Below are positions 17,473 through 26,519 of a stretch of 64,000 nt of DNA, one piece after another. Under the pieces are notes generated by a model. The model worked only from the letters and a program-made list of their open reading frames with translations. It made no database searches and had not been told where the DNA came from. The translations under genes were made by a program, and so were the position numbers. Origin of the DNA: Chloroflexota bacterium (GTDB taxonomy: Bacteria; Chloroflexota; Anaerolineae; J102); contig JAKOVD010000209.1 in the NCBI GenBank assembly GCA_029782215.1, forward strand, positions 1 to 64,000. The letters are read 5' to 3'. The stretch's first letter is position 1. Each line of letters starts with the position of its first letter.

Positions 17473-19211
17473 CTCCCTTTGGCTGGCTGCAGGTCCTGCT
17501 CTACCTGGTTCTGCTTCTGCTCCTGGTCAAGCCGTTGGGCGCCTACATGGCGCGCGTCTACCAGGGCGAACACACCTTGCTGGACCCGGTCGTGCAACCT
17601 GTCGAGCGTCTTGCCTATCGCCTCGCAGGGGTGCGCCCAGGCGACGAGATGGACTGGAAGACCTATGCTGTGGCGCTCCTGCTCTTCAACGTCTTGGGGC
17701 TGGTGATGGTGTACGTGCTCCAGCGTTTGCAGGGACTGCTCCCGCTGAACCCGCAGGGTTTCGGCGCCGTGACGCCGGACTCGTCCTGGAACACCGCCGT
17801 GAGCTTCGCCACCAACACCAACTGGCAGGGCTACGGCGGTGAGGTCACGATGAGCAACCTCACCCAGATGCTGGGCCTGACCGTCCAGAACTTCGTTTCC
17901 GCGGCGGCGGGCATGGCGGTCCTGGTGGCCCTGATCCGCGGGCTGACGCGGCACACAACGAAGGCCATCGGCAACTTCTGGGTGGACTTGACGCGCAGCA
18001 CGCTCTACATCCTGCTGCCGCTGGCCCTGGTCCTGGCGCTGGTTCTGGTTTCGCAAGGCGTGGTGCAGACGTTCGGCGACTACAGGACGGTCACACTGCT
18101 GCAGCCGGCAGTCGACGCCCAGGGTCATCAGGTCACCACCCAGGTGCTGCCGCTGGGGCCTGTCGCTTCCCAGGTTACCATCAAACAGCTAGGCACCAAC
18201 GGCGGCGGCTTCTTCAACGTCAACTCCGCGCATCCGTTTGAGAACCCCACACCGTTGTCGAATCTGGTGGAGATGCTCTCCATCCTTCTGATCCCGGCCG
18301 CTCTATGCTACACGTTCGGCTGCATGGTGGGGGACACCCGCCAGGGTTGGGCGCTGCTGGCCGCCATGACCGTGATCTTTGTGATCGTGTTGGCCGTGGC
18401 GGCGCCGGCGGAGCAGCGCGGCAATCCGGCGTTCGCCGGGCTGGGCATCGACCAGTCGGCCAGCAGCCGGCAGCCGGGCGGGAACATGGAAGGCAAAGAA
18501 GCGCGCTTTGGCATCGCCGATTCGGCGTTGTGGGCTGTGGCCACCACAGCAGCCTCCAATGGCTCGGTCAATGCCATGCATGATTCGTTCATGCCCCTGG
18601 GCGGTCTGGCGGCGATGTGGTTGATGCAGTTGGGTGAGATCGTCTATGGCGGTGTTGGCTCAGGCCTGTACGGCATGTTGGCGTTCGTGATCGTGGCGGT
18701 GTTTGTGGCCGGGCTGATGGTAGGGCGCACGCCCGAATACCTGGGCAAGAAGATCGAAGCCTACGAAATGAAAATGGCGTCGCTGATGATCCTGATTCCG
18801 GTGTTCCTGGTGCTTATGGGAACGGCCGTCGCCGTCGCCAGCGCTGCGGGCAGGGCGGCTGTATTGAACCCGGGGGCGCATGGCTTCAGCGAAGTCCTCT
18901 ACGCCTTCTCTTCGGCAGGCAACAACAACGGGAGCGCCTTCGCCGGGCTGGGGGCAAACACGCCCTTCTACAACATTGCCCTGGGCGTGGCCATGTTTTT
19001 CGCACGCTACTGGTTGGCGATTCCGGCCCTGGCCATCGCCGGTTCGCTGGCGCGGAAGAAGAAGGCGCCGGAAAGCGCCGGCACGCTGCCCACCCACGGC
19101 GTCCTCTTCATCGGCTGGCTCATCGGGGTCATCATCATCGTTGGCGCCCTGAGCTTTCTCCCGGCCCTGGCCCTGGGCCCCATCGTCGAGCGCCTGATGG
19201 TGGGAGCTTGA
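17469..19211 (+). CDS. kdpA: K+-transporting ATPase potassium-binding subunit KdpA
   Basis: The 580-residue channel-like subunit that selects K+ in the KdpFABC complex. The four selectivity-filter-like P-loops are recognisable, including NTNWQGYGGE, the second-loop region LGTNGGGFFNVNSAHPFENP, TFGCMVGDTRQGW and SSAGNNNGSAFAGL. About ten membrane helices are evident from the hydrophobic stretches. Length is near that of E. coli KdpA (557). The start is the ATG overlapping kdpF. Confidence 0.97.
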   Translation: MTPFGWLQVLLYLVLLLLLVKPLGAYMARVYQGEHTLLDPVVQPVERLAYRLAGVRPGDEMDWKTYAVALLLFNVLGLVMVYVLQRLQGLLPLNPQGFGAVTPDSSWNTAVSFATNTNWQGYGGEVTMSNLTQMLGLTVQNFVSAAAGMAVLVALIRGLTRHTTKAIGNFWVDLTRSTLYILLPLALVLALVLVSQGVVQTFGDYRTVTLLQPAVDAQGHQVTTQVLPLGPVASQVTIKQLGTNGGGFFNVNSAHPFENPTPLSNLVEMLSILLIPAALCYTFGCMVGDTRQGWALLAAMTVIFVIVLAVAAPAEQRGNPAFAGLGIDQSASSRQPGGNMEGKEARFGIADSALWAVATTAASNGSVNAMHDSFMPLGGLAAMWLMQLGEIVYGGVGSGLYGMLAFVIVAVFVAGLMVGRTPEYLGKKIEAYEMKMASLMILIPVFLVLMGTAVAVASAAGRAAVLNPGAHGFSEVLYAFSSAGNNNGSAFAGLGANTPFYNIALGVAMFFARYWLAIPALAIAGSLARKKKAPESAGTLPTHGVLFIGWLIGVIIIVGALSFLPALALGPIVERLMVGA

Positions 19212-19218
19212 GGTCGTC

Positions 19219-21291
19219 ATGAAACCGCGTGACCCCAAACGTGATCTGTACCGGCAGGCGGTCCTCTCTGCCTTTGCCAAGCTCGACCCGCGCCGGATGG
19301 TGCGCAACCCGGTCATGTTCGTGGTGGAGGTGGGCAGCCTGGCCACCACCCTGCTCTGGCTGCAGGCTCTGCTGAGCGTGGGTGAAGCTCCTGCCGGCTT
19401 CATTGGCGCCGTGTCCGCCTGGCTGTGGTTCACCGTGCTCTTCGCCAACTTCTCCGAGGCACTGGCCGAGGGGCGCGGCAAAGCGCAGGCGGAGGCGCTG
19501 CGCCGGACGCGCCAGGAAACGCAGGCGAAGAAGCTCAACAAGCCGCAGCATGGGGCGTCTTTCGACCTGGTGAGCTCGACGGTCCTCCGGCAGAACGATG
19601 TGATCCTGGTGGAGGCCGGGGATATCATTCCGGCTGACGGCGAGGTGCTCGAAGGCATCGCCTCGGTGGACGAGAGCGCCGTGACCGGCGAGAGTGCGCC
19701 GGTGGTGCGGGAGTCGGGCGGCGACCGCAGCGCCGTCACCGGCGGCACGCGGGTGCTCTCCGACTGGCTGATCCTCCGTATCACGGCGAATCCCGGCGAG
19801 GGCTTCCTCGACCGCATGATCGCCATGGTCGAGGGCGCCAAGCGCCAGAAAACGCCGAACGAGATCGCCCTCAACATCCTCCTTGCCGGTTTCACCATCA
19901 TTTTCCTGGTTGTCTGCGCCACCCTTCTGCCCTACTCGCTCTACAGTGTGGATGCTGCGGGCATGGGTGCGCCGATCACGATGACCGTCCTGATCGCGCT
20001 GCTCGTCTGCCTGATCCCCACGACCATTGGCGGTCTGCTCTCGGCGATCGGCATTGCCGGTATGGACCGTCTGATCCGGCGCAACGTGATCGCCCTTTCC
20101 GGTCGCGCCGTCGAGGCGGCCGGGGACGTCGATGTACTCCTGCTCGACAAGACCGGCACGATCACCCTGGGCAACCGGCATGCCGTGGAGTTCATCACCG
20201 TGGATGGCATCTCGCCGAAGGAACTGGCCGAGGCCGCGCAGTTGGCGTCCCTGGCCGACGAAACGCCGGAGGGGCGCAGCATCGTCGTGCTGGCAAAAGA
20301 GAAGTACGGCTTGCGCGGGCGCACCGTGGGCGCCGGACCTGAGGCCGAGCACGCCATGCAGTTCATCCCCTTCACGGCGCAGACGCGCATGAGCGGCGTC
20401 AACCTGAACGGGAACTCCATCCGCAAAGGCGCACCCGACGTCATGATGTCGCTGATGCAGGACACGGGCCATCGCGTGCCGGGAGAGCTTGTGCAGGCCG
20501 TGGAAAGCATTGCGCGCGGGGGCGGCACGCCCCTGGTGGTCGCACGCGATGGCCAGCCGCTGGGCGCCATCCATCTCAAGGACATCGTCAAGGGCGGCAT
20601 CCGCGAGCGGTTTGCGCAACTGCGCAAGATGGGCATCAAGACGATCATGATCACGGGTGACAATCCCATCACTGCGGCTGCGATCGCCGCCGAGGCGGGG
20701 GTGGATGATTTTCTGGCCCAGGCCACGCCCGAGGCCAAGCTGAAGCTCATACGCGAGTACCAGACAGGGGGGCGGCTGGTGGCCATGACGGGCGACGGCA
20801 CCAACGATGCCCCGGCGCTGGCGCAGGCAGATGTGGCAGTGGCCATGAACACGGGCACCCAACCGGCGCGAGAGGCCGCCAACATGGTGGACCTGGACAG
20901 CAACCCCACGAAGCTGATCGAGATCGTCGAGATCGGCAAGCAGTTGCTGATGACCCGCGGCGCCCTGACCACGTTCAGCCTTGCCAACGACGTCTCCAAA
21001 TACTTCGCCATCATCCCCGCGGCCTTCGTGTCCGTCTATCCGGCCCTGGGCGCACTCAATTTCATGCGGCTGGCAACGCCGCAGAGCGCCATCCTGTCGG
21101 CGGTGATCTTCAACGCCTTGATCATCGTGGCGCTGATCCCGCTTGCCCTGCGCGGGGTGCCGTATCGGCCGGCGCCGGCTGCGGTGCTCCTGCGCAACAA
21201 CCTGCTGATCTATGGTTTGGGCGGCCTGATTGCTCCGTTTGTAGGCATCAAGTTCATTGACCTGCTGCTGGTCACCCTGCGGCTGGTCTGA
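19219..21291 (+). CDS. kdpB: K+-transporting P-type ATPase KdpB
   Basis: The 690-residue energising subunit. The P-type ATPase motifs are in order: the actuator-domain TGES (DESAVTGESAPVV), the phosphorylation site DKTGTIT with the acceptor at D310, the nucleotide-domain KGAPD, and the hinge TGDGTNDAPAL. KdpB-specific text (FVVEVGS, NPVMF, PETNLMP-like region replaced by PTTIGGLLSAIGIAGMDRL) supports the class IA assignment. It starts 7 bp after kdpA and is followed by an extra small membrane protein instead of directly by kdpC. Confidence 0.97.
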   Translation: MKPRDPKRDLYRQAVLSAFAKLDPRRMVRNPVMFVVEVGSLATTLLWLQALLSVGEAPAGFIGAVSAWLWFTVLFANFSEALAEGRGKAQAEALRRTRQETQAKKLNKPQHGASFDLVSSTVLRQNDVILVEAGDIIPADGEVLEGIASVDESAVTGESAPVVRESGGDRSAVTGGTRVLSDWLILRITANPGEGFLDRMIAMVEGAKRQKTPNEIALNILLAGFTIIFLVVCATLLPYSLYSVDAAGMGAPITMTVLIALLVCLIPTTIGGLLSAIGIAGMDRLIRRNVIALSGRAVEAAGDVDVLLLDKTGTITLGNRHAVEFITVDGISPKELAEAAQLASLADETPEGRSIVVLAKEKYGLRGRTVGAGPEAEHAMQFIPFTAQTRMSGVNLNGNSIRKGAPDVMMSLMQDTGHRVPGELVQAVESIARGGGTPLVVARDGQPLGAIHLKDIVKGGIRERFAQLRKMGIKTIMITGDNPITAAAIAAEAGVDDFLAQATPEAKLKLIREYQTGGRLVAMTGDGTNDAPALAQADVAVAMNTGTQPAREAANMVDLDSNPTKLIEIVEIGKQLLMTRGALTTFSLANDVSKYFAIIPAAFVSVYPALGALNFMRLATPQSAILSAVIFNALIIVALIPLALRGVPYRPAPAAVLLRNNLLIYGLGGLIAPFVGIKFIDLLLVTLRLV

Positions 21292-21300
21292 GGAGGCAAT

Positions 21301-21660
21301 ATGACAACTCTGAAACCAAAGTGGTGGCAGCTCTACGCGCTCCTGCCGCTGACCATCGGACTCTTTGTCGTGGAGGCGAGGTCCGCTCTGTCGCCTTCCG
21401 GTCACCGGGAAGTTGAGATCGGGCTTGTGATCCTGTTCTTCCTCCTGGGGAGATTCTGGCTGCAGTCCAACCGGCGTGCGTTGATCCAGGAGAGCCTGCG
21501 AGAGGCGGCCAGCGCCCGCGAACCTTTGTCTCTTACCGTCGAGCCGCTTGGCGACGAGACTGCCGTCGGGGCGCCGGCCCCTGAGTCCGACAGCCCGGGA
21601 GAGCCAGAGACGGCGCTGGCCGGCTGCCTGACCCTGACCTCGCCTGTTTCCGTGCGGTAG
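21301..21660 (+). CDS. Small two-helix membrane protein inserted between kdpB and kdpC
   Basis: A 119-residue protein of no family I recognise. It has two hydrophobic helices (about residues 11-26, LYALLPLTIGLFVVEA, and 39-53, IGLVILFFLLGRFWL) and a low-complexity acidic tail rich in Glu, Ala and Pro. GAGG stands just before the ATG, and spacing to kdpB (9 bp) and kdpC (10 bp) shows it belongs to the operon. Classical operons have kdpC directly after kdpB, so this is an additional component, perhaps involved in assembly or regulation. Function is unknown. Confidence 0.75.
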   Translation: MTTLKPKWWQLYALLPLTIGLFVVEARSALSPSGHREVEIGLVILFFLLGRFWLQSNRRALIQESLREAASAREPLSLTVEPLGDETAVGAPAPESDSPGEPETALAGCLTLTSPVSVR

Positions 21661-21670
21661 GGAAGCGGCC

Positions 21671-22264
21671 ATGCCGGCGTCTGCGCAACTTCGTCCTGCC
21701 CTGGTGCTCTTGTTGTTGTTGACCCTGATCACGGGCGTACTCTATCCCCTGCTCACCACGGGCATCGCCCAACTGGCCTTTCCGCATGCGGCCAACGGCA
21801 GCATCCTCACCGTGCAGGGCAAGCCCATTGGCTCCGAGTTGATCGGGCAGCATTTCGATGCACCCAGGTACTTCTGGGGGCGCCCTTCGGCGACAAGCCC
21901 GTACCCGAACAATGCTTTCAACGCCGGGACGCTGACCGCTTCGGCTGGATCCAACCTCGGCCCCCAGAACCCGGTCCTGTTGCAAGCCGTGCAGTCGCGG
22001 GCAGGCGCCCTGCGGGCGGCGGACCCCGGCAACACGGAGCCTATCCCGGTGGACCTGGTGACGGCCTCTGCCAGCGGTCTGGATCCGCATATCAGCGTTG
22101 CCGCCGCCCGCTATCAGGCGCCGCGGGTCGCGCGCGAGCGCGGCCTGAGCATCGAGCAGGTCCACAGCCTGATCGCCACGTTCACAGAGGGTCGCCAGTT
22201 GGGCGTGCTGGGGGAGCCGCGCGTCAACGTGCTCAAGCTCAACCTGGCGCTGGATGGACTATAA
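21671..22264 (+). CDS. kdpC: K+-transporting ATPase KdpC subunit
   Basis: A 197-residue protein with one N-terminal membrane helix (LVLLLLLTLITGVLYPLL) and the periplasmic/extracytoplasmic KdpC domain. Family text includes LIGQHFDAPRYFWGRPSAT, SGLDPHISVAAARYQAPRVA and LGEPRVNVLKLNLAL at the end. It is the catalytic chaperone of the pump that increases ATP affinity of KdpB. The size matches E. coli KdpC (190). A hairpin region follows before kdpD. Confidence 0.96.
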   Translation: MPASAQLRPALVLLLLLTLITGVLYPLLTTGIAQLAFPHAANGSILTVQGKPIGSELIGQHFDAPRYFWGRPSATSPYPNNAFNAGTLTASAGSNLGPQNPVLLQAVQSRAGALRAADPGNTEPIPVDLVTASASGLDPHISVAAARYQAPRVARERGLSIEQVHSLIATFTEGRQLGVLGEPRVNVLKLNLALDGL

Positions 22265-22270
22265 TCATGA

Positions 22271-22310
22271 AAGGCAGGGGCAAACGTCCCTGCCTTGAGG
22301 GGACGTCCCC
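22271..22310 (+). promoter_or_regulatory. Alternative hairpins in front of kdpD
   Basis: AAGGCAGGG (22271-22279) pairs perfectly with CCCTGCCTT (22288-22296). Three bases on, the palindrome GGGGACGTCCCC (22299-22310) ends at the kdpD ATG and contains its only ribosome-site-like sequence (GAGGGGA). ACGTCCC at 22284-22290 could instead pair with GGGACGT at 22300-22306, which excludes both other stems. The arrangement could lower or switch kdpD translation relative to kdpFABC. Complementarity is seen; switching is inferred. Confidence 0.5.
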
Positions 22311-25016
22311 ATGCCAGAATCGCTTCGTCCCAACCCTGATGATCTGCTGGCGCGCGTGCAGGCCGTTGAGCGCCAGGCATCCCGCGGCAAGGTCCGCATC
22401 TTCCTGGGCTATGCCGCTGGGGTAGGCAAGACTTTTGCCATGTTGGAGGCGGCGCGACAGCGACAAGGCGAAGGGGTGGAAGTGGTCGTGGGCGTGGTGG
22501 AAACGCATGGCCGAGCCGAGACTGAGGTGCTGCTGAACGATCTGGAGGTCATCCCCCGGCGCCAGGTGGACTATCGGGGCGCCCACCTGGCGGAGATGGA
22601 CGTGGACGCCATCCTGGCGCGGCGGCCGCAGCTTGCCCTTGTCGACGAGCTGGCGCACACCAATGCTCCTGGCTCGCGCCACCCCAAACGCTACCAGGAT
22701 GTGGATGAACTGCTGGCGGTCGGCATCGACGTCTATACCACGCTCAACATCCAGCACGTCGAAAGCCTGACGGATGTCGTGGCCCAGATCACGGGTGTCA
22801 CCGTGCGCGAAACGGTTCCCGACCGCGTGATCGACGAGGCCGCCGAGATCAAGCTCATCGACCTGCCGCCGGAAGAGCTGCTGCAGCGGCTGCAGGAGGG
22901 CAAAGTCTACGTCCCCGAACAGGCGGCGCGGGCGATCCAGATGTTCTTCCGGCAGGGCAACCTGACGGCGCTGCGCGAGATGACCCTGCGCCGCACCGCC
23001 GAGCGGGTCGATGACCAGATGCTGGCCTACATGGAGACCCGCGCCATCCTGGGGCCCTGGGCGGCCAGCGAACGTCTGTTGGTGTGTGTTAGCTCCAGCC
23101 CGTTGAGCGAACGCCTGGTGCGGGCGGCCAGGCGGTTGGCAGATGAGCTGAAGGCGGAGTGGTTCGCCTTGTACGTGGAAACGCCCGATGCGGGGCGGCT
23201 CTCACCTGAGCAGCGGGACCGCGTAGCGCGCACACTGCTGCTCGCCGAAGAGCTGGGCGCCAAGGTGACCACGGCGCCCGGCCAGTCCGTGGCAGCGAGC
23301 GTCCTGCAGTACGCACAGGCGCACAATGTCACCAAAATCATCGCCGGCAAGCCGCTGCGCCCGCGCTGGCGCGACTGGCTGTATGGCTCCATCGTCGACC
23401 AGCTTATCCACGCCGGCGGAACCATCGACGTCTATGTGATCAGCGGTGAGGTAGCGCCGGTCCCCCGGCCGGTCCGCAGGTCCTGGGTGCCGCACCAGCC
23501 CTGGCGCCGCTACGTCCAGAGCCTGGCCCTGGTGGCGTTGGCCACCCTTGTCGGCAGGGCCTTCTCGCCCCATCTCTCGGCGGCGAACCTGATCATGCCC
23601 TACCTGGTGGTGGTGGTCATTGCCGCGGTGTACCTGGGACGCGGCCCTTCCATTACTGCTTCCATCGCCAGCGTCCTCGCTTTTGACTTTTTCCTGGTTC
23701 CCCCCCACCTGACGCTGGCAGTGGCCGACACCGAATATCTGCTTACCTTCGTCGGCCTGCTGCTGGTCGGTTTGGTCATCAGTACGCTGGCCACGCGCGC
23801 CAGCGACCAGGCCGAAGCGGCCAGCAGGCGTGCGGCGGAAACGGCCGAGCTCTACGACCTGAGTCGGGACCTGGCGGCCGCGGTTGGACTGGATGACATC
23901 GTGCGGGCGCTCCTCCAGCATTTGCAGCAGAGCTTCGATCGCGAGGCGGTCGTCGTGTTTCCCGGTGGTGCGGAAGGCCGCCTGCAACCCTTTGCTGCCG
24001 ATCCTGCCAGCGGCGGCAGCACGCCTGCCCTGGATGAGCAGGAACTGGCGGTTGCCGACTGGGTCTTTCGTCACGGCGAGGCGGCCGGCCGCAACACGAA
24101 CACACTGACGGCGGCGCGTCTGCGCTATCTGCCCCTGAAGACGGCGCGCGGCATCGTCGGCGTCCTGGGGATCAAGGGACCCGCGGAGCCAGAACCCCAT
24201 CTGACCCAGGAACAGATGCGGCTGATGGAGGCCTTTGCCAGCCAGGCGGCGCTGGCGGTCGAGCGCGCCCACCTGGATGATCAGGCCCGCCAGGCGCAGG
24301 TCCTGCAGGCGACGGAGAAGCTGCAGACGGCCCTGCTCAATTCCATTTCGCACGACCTGCGCACTCCCCTGGTCTCCATCACGGGGGCGCTGAGCAGCCT
24401 GGACGAGGACGACGCCAACCTGGACGAGGCCACGAGGCGGGGGTTGATCGAGAATGCTCGCGAAGAGGCCGAACGTCTGAACCGCCTGGTGGGCAATCTC
24501 CTGGATATGACACGGCTGGAGGCAGGCGCCATGAAAGTGCGCCTGGAGCCAGGCGATGTTCAGGACGCCATCGGCACAGCACTGCAGCAATTGGGGCCGC
24601 GTCTTGTGAACCGGGAAGTCCAAATCGACGTACCGCCCACCGTGCCGCTGGTGCCCATGGACTTCGTGCTCATCGTCCAGGTGCTGGTGAATGTGCTCGA
24701 CAACGCTCTGAAGTACTCGCCTCCTGAGCAACCGATCAGGGTGCGGGCGCGGGTCACCGGCAGCGATGTCGAAATCGAGGTCGCCGACCGGGGGATGGGA
24801 ATTCCCGCCGACGACCTGGCGTACATCTTCGACAAGTTCTACCGGGTGCAGAAGCGCGGAAGCGTCGGCGGCACAGGCCTGGGCCTTTCCATCTGCAAGG
24901 GCATCCTCGAAGCGCACGGGGGAGGCATTCGCGCTGAGAACCGCAGCGGCGGCGGCACGCGTATCATCATGACGCTGCCATTGGCCGCCGCCCAGGCTTC
25001 CCCAAGTGAGGCCTGA
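22311..25016 (+). CDS. kdpD: Sensor histidine kinase KdpD
   Basis: A 901-residue osmosensitive/K+ sensor kinase. Residues about 26-235 are the KdpD domain with the Walker A GYAAGVGKTF (K40) and HPKRYQDVDELL. A universal-stress-like domain follows (residues about 245-375). The four-helix DUF4118 membrane region is at about 400-500 (ALVALATLVGRAF, LTFVGLLLVGLVISTLA), then a GAF domain, the HisKA domain with phospho-acceptor H681 in SISHDLRTPL, and the HATPase domain with NVLDNALKY and GTGLGLSICKGIL. It phosphorylates KdpE encoded immediately downstream. The kinase is full-length, unlike the truncated KdpD of some phyla. Confidence 0.96.
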   Translation: MPESLRPNPDDLLARVQAVERQASRGKVRIFLGYAAGVGKTFAMLEAARQRQGEGVEVVVGVVETHGRAETEVLLNDLEVIPRRQVDYRGAHLAEMDVDAILARRPQLALVDELAHTNAPGSRHPKRYQDVDELLAVGIDVYTTLNIQHVESLTDVVAQITGVTVRETVPDRVIDEAAEIKLIDLPPEELLQRLQEGKVYVPEQAARAIQMFFRQGNLTALREMTLRRTAERVDDQMLAYMETRAILGPWAASERLLVCVSSSPLSERLVRAARRLADELKAEWFALYVETPDAGRLSPEQRDRVARTLLLAEELGAKVTTAPGQSVAASVLQYAQAHNVTKIIAGKPLRPRWRDWLYGSIVDQLIHAGGTIDVYVISGEVAPVPRPVRRSWVPHQPWRRYVQSLALVALATLVGRAFSPHLSAANLIMPYLVVVVIAAVYLGRGPSITASIASVLAFDFFLVPPHLTLAVADTEYLLTFVGLLLVGLVISTLATRASDQAEAASRRAAETAELYDLSRDLAAAVGLDDIVRALLQHLQQSFDREAVVVFPGGAEGRLQPFAADPASGGSTPALDEQELAVADWVFRHGEAAGRNTNTLTAARLRYLPLKTARGIVGVLGIKGPAEPEPHLTQEQMRLMEAFASQAALAVERAHLDDQARQAQVLQATEKLQTALLNSISHDLRTPLVSITGALSSLDEDDANLDEATRRGLIENAREEAERLNRLVGNLLDMTRLEAGAMKVRLEPGDVQDAIGTALQQLGPRLVNREVQIDVPPTVPLVPMDFVLIVQVLVNVLDNALKYSPPEQPIRVRARVTGSDVEIEVADRGMGIPADDLAYIFDKFYRVQKRGSVGGTGLGLSICKGILEAHGGGIRAENRSGGGTRIIMTLPLAAAQASPSEA

Positions 25017-25017
25017 T

Positions 25018-25710
25018 GTGAACGAAACAAGTGTGAGAGTGTTGGTGGTAGATGATGAGCCGGCGATCCGGCGTTTTCTGCGCACCTCGCTGACGGCACA
25101 TGGCTACACCGTCTTCGAGGCTTCCGGTGGACAGGAAGCACTGACGGAGGTGATTGCCCACCGGCCCGACGTCATCCTGCTCGACCTGGGCCTTCCGGAT
25201 ATAGACGGCATCGATGTTACCCGCCGACTGCGCGAGTGGTCACCGATCCCGATCATCATCCTGTCGGTGCGCGGGCAGGAAGAGGACAAGATTGCAGCCC
25301 TGGATGCCGGGGCCGATGACTATCTGACCAAGCCCTTCGGGATCGGCGAGCTGCTGGCGCGGCTGCGTGCGACTCTGCGCCGCACGGCGGCGCCAGCGGC
25401 GGAACCGGTCTACACCGTCGACGCCCTCACCGTTGATCTTGCCCGGCGCGTCGTCACCGTGGCGGGCCGCGAGCCCCAGCTCACCCCTACGGAATACGAT
25501 CTGCTGCGGGTAATGGTGAACAACGCGGGCAAGGTGATGACGCACCGCCAGCTTCTGCGCCAAGTGTGGGGGATGGGCTACGAACAGGAAACCCATCTGC
25601 TGCGGGTCAACGTCAGCAACCTGCGGCGCAAGCTGGAACCCGACCCCGCCCGCCCGCAGTACATCCTGACGGAACCGGGGGTCGGCTATCGTCTGCGCAC
25701 CGCGGACTGA
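25018..25710 (+). CDS. kdpE: Response regulator KdpE
   Basis: A 230-residue OmpR-type regulator that activates the kdp operon when phosphorylated by KdpD. The receiver domain has the acidic pair VVDDEP, the phospho-acceptor D56 in VILLDLGLPDIDG and the switch Lys in YLTKPFG. The C-terminal winged helix holds LTPTEYDLLRVMVNNAGKVMTHRQLL and the recognition-helix region THLLRVNVSNLRRKLE. I chose GTG 25018 because GAGG stands six bases before it; GTG 25006 (overlapping kdpD) is also in frame. Confidence 0.95.
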   Translation: MNETSVRVLVVDDEPAIRRFLRTSLTAHGYTVFEASGGQEALTEVIAHRPDVILLDLGLPDIDGIDVTRRLREWSPIPIIILSVRGQEEDKIAALDAGADDYLTKPFGIGELLARLRATLRRTAAPAAEPVYTVDALTVDLARRVVTVAGREPQLTPTEYDLLRVMVNNAGKVMTHRQLLRQVWGMGYEQETHLLRVNVSNLRRKLEPDPARPQYILTEPGVGYRLRTAD

Positions 25711-25713
25711 GCC

Positions 25714-25749
25714 GGGGGCGCTGCTGGGGGCGCTGCCGGGGGCGCTGCA
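25714..25749. repeat. Three tandem 12-bp GGGGGCGCTGC units
   Basis: GGGGGCGCTGCT, GGGGGCGCTGCC and GGGGGCGCTGCA follow directly after the kdpE stop codon. The run is G-rich and could form unusual structure; no gene overlaps it. Confidence 0.7.
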
Positions 25750-25787
25750 CCTGCCCGCTTGTTTTTTCGCTCCCGCCATGGCCTTGT

Positions 25788-25797
25788 GCTATGATCG
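25788..25797 (+). promoter_or_regulatory. Putative extended -10 element
   Basis: TGTGCTATGATCG carries TATGAT (25790-25795) with an upstream TG, the extended -10 form, 52 bp before the next gene. The same GCTA..ATCG word precedes other genes in the window. No consensus -35. Confidence 0.45.
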
Positions 25798-25847
25798 AAG
25801 GCCGCGCCTGCCCTGGCGCTGTATTTTCGTCTGGAGTCTTTGCATTT

Positions 25848-26453
25848 ATGCCTGAACAACTTGCCAATCTTGTCGGCGTCGGTCTGGAATGGATCGTCGC
25901 CGTTTTTGGCGGCCTGGTCGTGGCCTTCTGGGTCGGTATGGTCGTCTGGACCTGGCGTGATATCCGGGCGCGGTCCGCCGATCTCTTCGCCGCCCTGCTT
26001 GCGATCGTGTTGGTCGCCCTCTTCAATGTCGTCGGCATCCTGCTCTACCTGCTGCTCCGTCCCAAGCACACGCTGGCCGAGCAGTATGATCGGGCGCTGG
26101 AGGAAGAGGCTCTGCTGCGTGAGATCGAGCAGGCCAAGAACTGCCAGAAGTGCGGCCGTCCGGTCGAGATTGCCTGGCAGTACTGTCCTTTCTGCGAAAC
26201 CGAGCTGCGCCATCCCTGCAGCCAGTGCGGCCATCTGTTGGAGCCGGAATGGAAGCGCTGCCCGCACTGCGGCGCCTATCCGCGCCAGGCGGGCAAACAG
26301 ACCGCGGCTGCTTCAGCAGTTGTGGCGCCGCCCGCTTCCGTGGCAGCGCCAGTTACGGTGGCGCCGGCCTCCTTCGCACCGCCTGCTTCCACCTACGAAT
26401 CTGCGGAAAGCGTCCCTCTCGACGACGGCCAGCCGGCGCTGAGCACCCGCTAG
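25848..26453 (+). CDS. Membrane protein with double zinc ribbon
   Basis: A 201-residue protein. Two N-terminal hydrophobic helices (WIVAVFGGLVVAFWVGMVVW and ADLFAALLAIVLVALFNVVG) precede a cytoplasmic segment. Residues about 98-145 hold four Cys pairs (CQKCG, CPFCE, CSQCG, CPHCG), which form two zinc ribbons of the DZANK type. A Pro/Ala/Val-rich disordered tail ends the protein. The ATG at 25848 is used because the open frame before it overlaps kdpE. The gene stands alone between kdpE and a terminator. Such proteins are common in Chloroflexota, but their role is unknown. Two other zinc-ribbon membrane proteins occur in this window. Confidence 0.7.
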   Translation: MPEQLANLVGVGLEWIVAVFGGLVVAFWVGMVVWTWRDIRARSADLFAALLAIVLVALFNVVGILLYLLLRPKHTLAEQYDRALEEEALLREIEQAKNCQKCGRPVEIAWQYCPFCETELRHPCSQCGHLLEPEWKRCPHCGAYPRQAGKQTAAASAVVAPPASVAAPVTVAPASFAPPASTYESAESVPLDDGQPALSTR

Positions 26454-26483
26454 ACCCGCTCTCGTCTTCTTCGCCGCTCACTC

Positions 26484-26519
26484 AAGACCGGCAGATCAGG
26501 CGCCTGATCTGCCGGTCTT
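26484..26519. terminator. Bidirectional terminator stem-loop
   Basis: AAGACCGGCAGATCAGG (26484-26500) is an exact inverted repeat of CCTGATCTGCCGGTCTT (26503-26519), followed by CTTAT on the right; the left flank in the other direction is also T-rich after reversal (TGAGCGGC excepted). It separates the plus-strand zinc-ribbon gene from the minus-strand GNAT gene, whose last codons lie inside the stem. Confidence 0.75.

Noticed and set aside
19135..21732. Long minus-strand open frame of 865 codons opposite kdpB and kdpC
   Set aside because: It is antisense to clearly conserved kdp genes, has repetitive Gln/Arg/His-rich composition and no family features. High GC creates such shadows.
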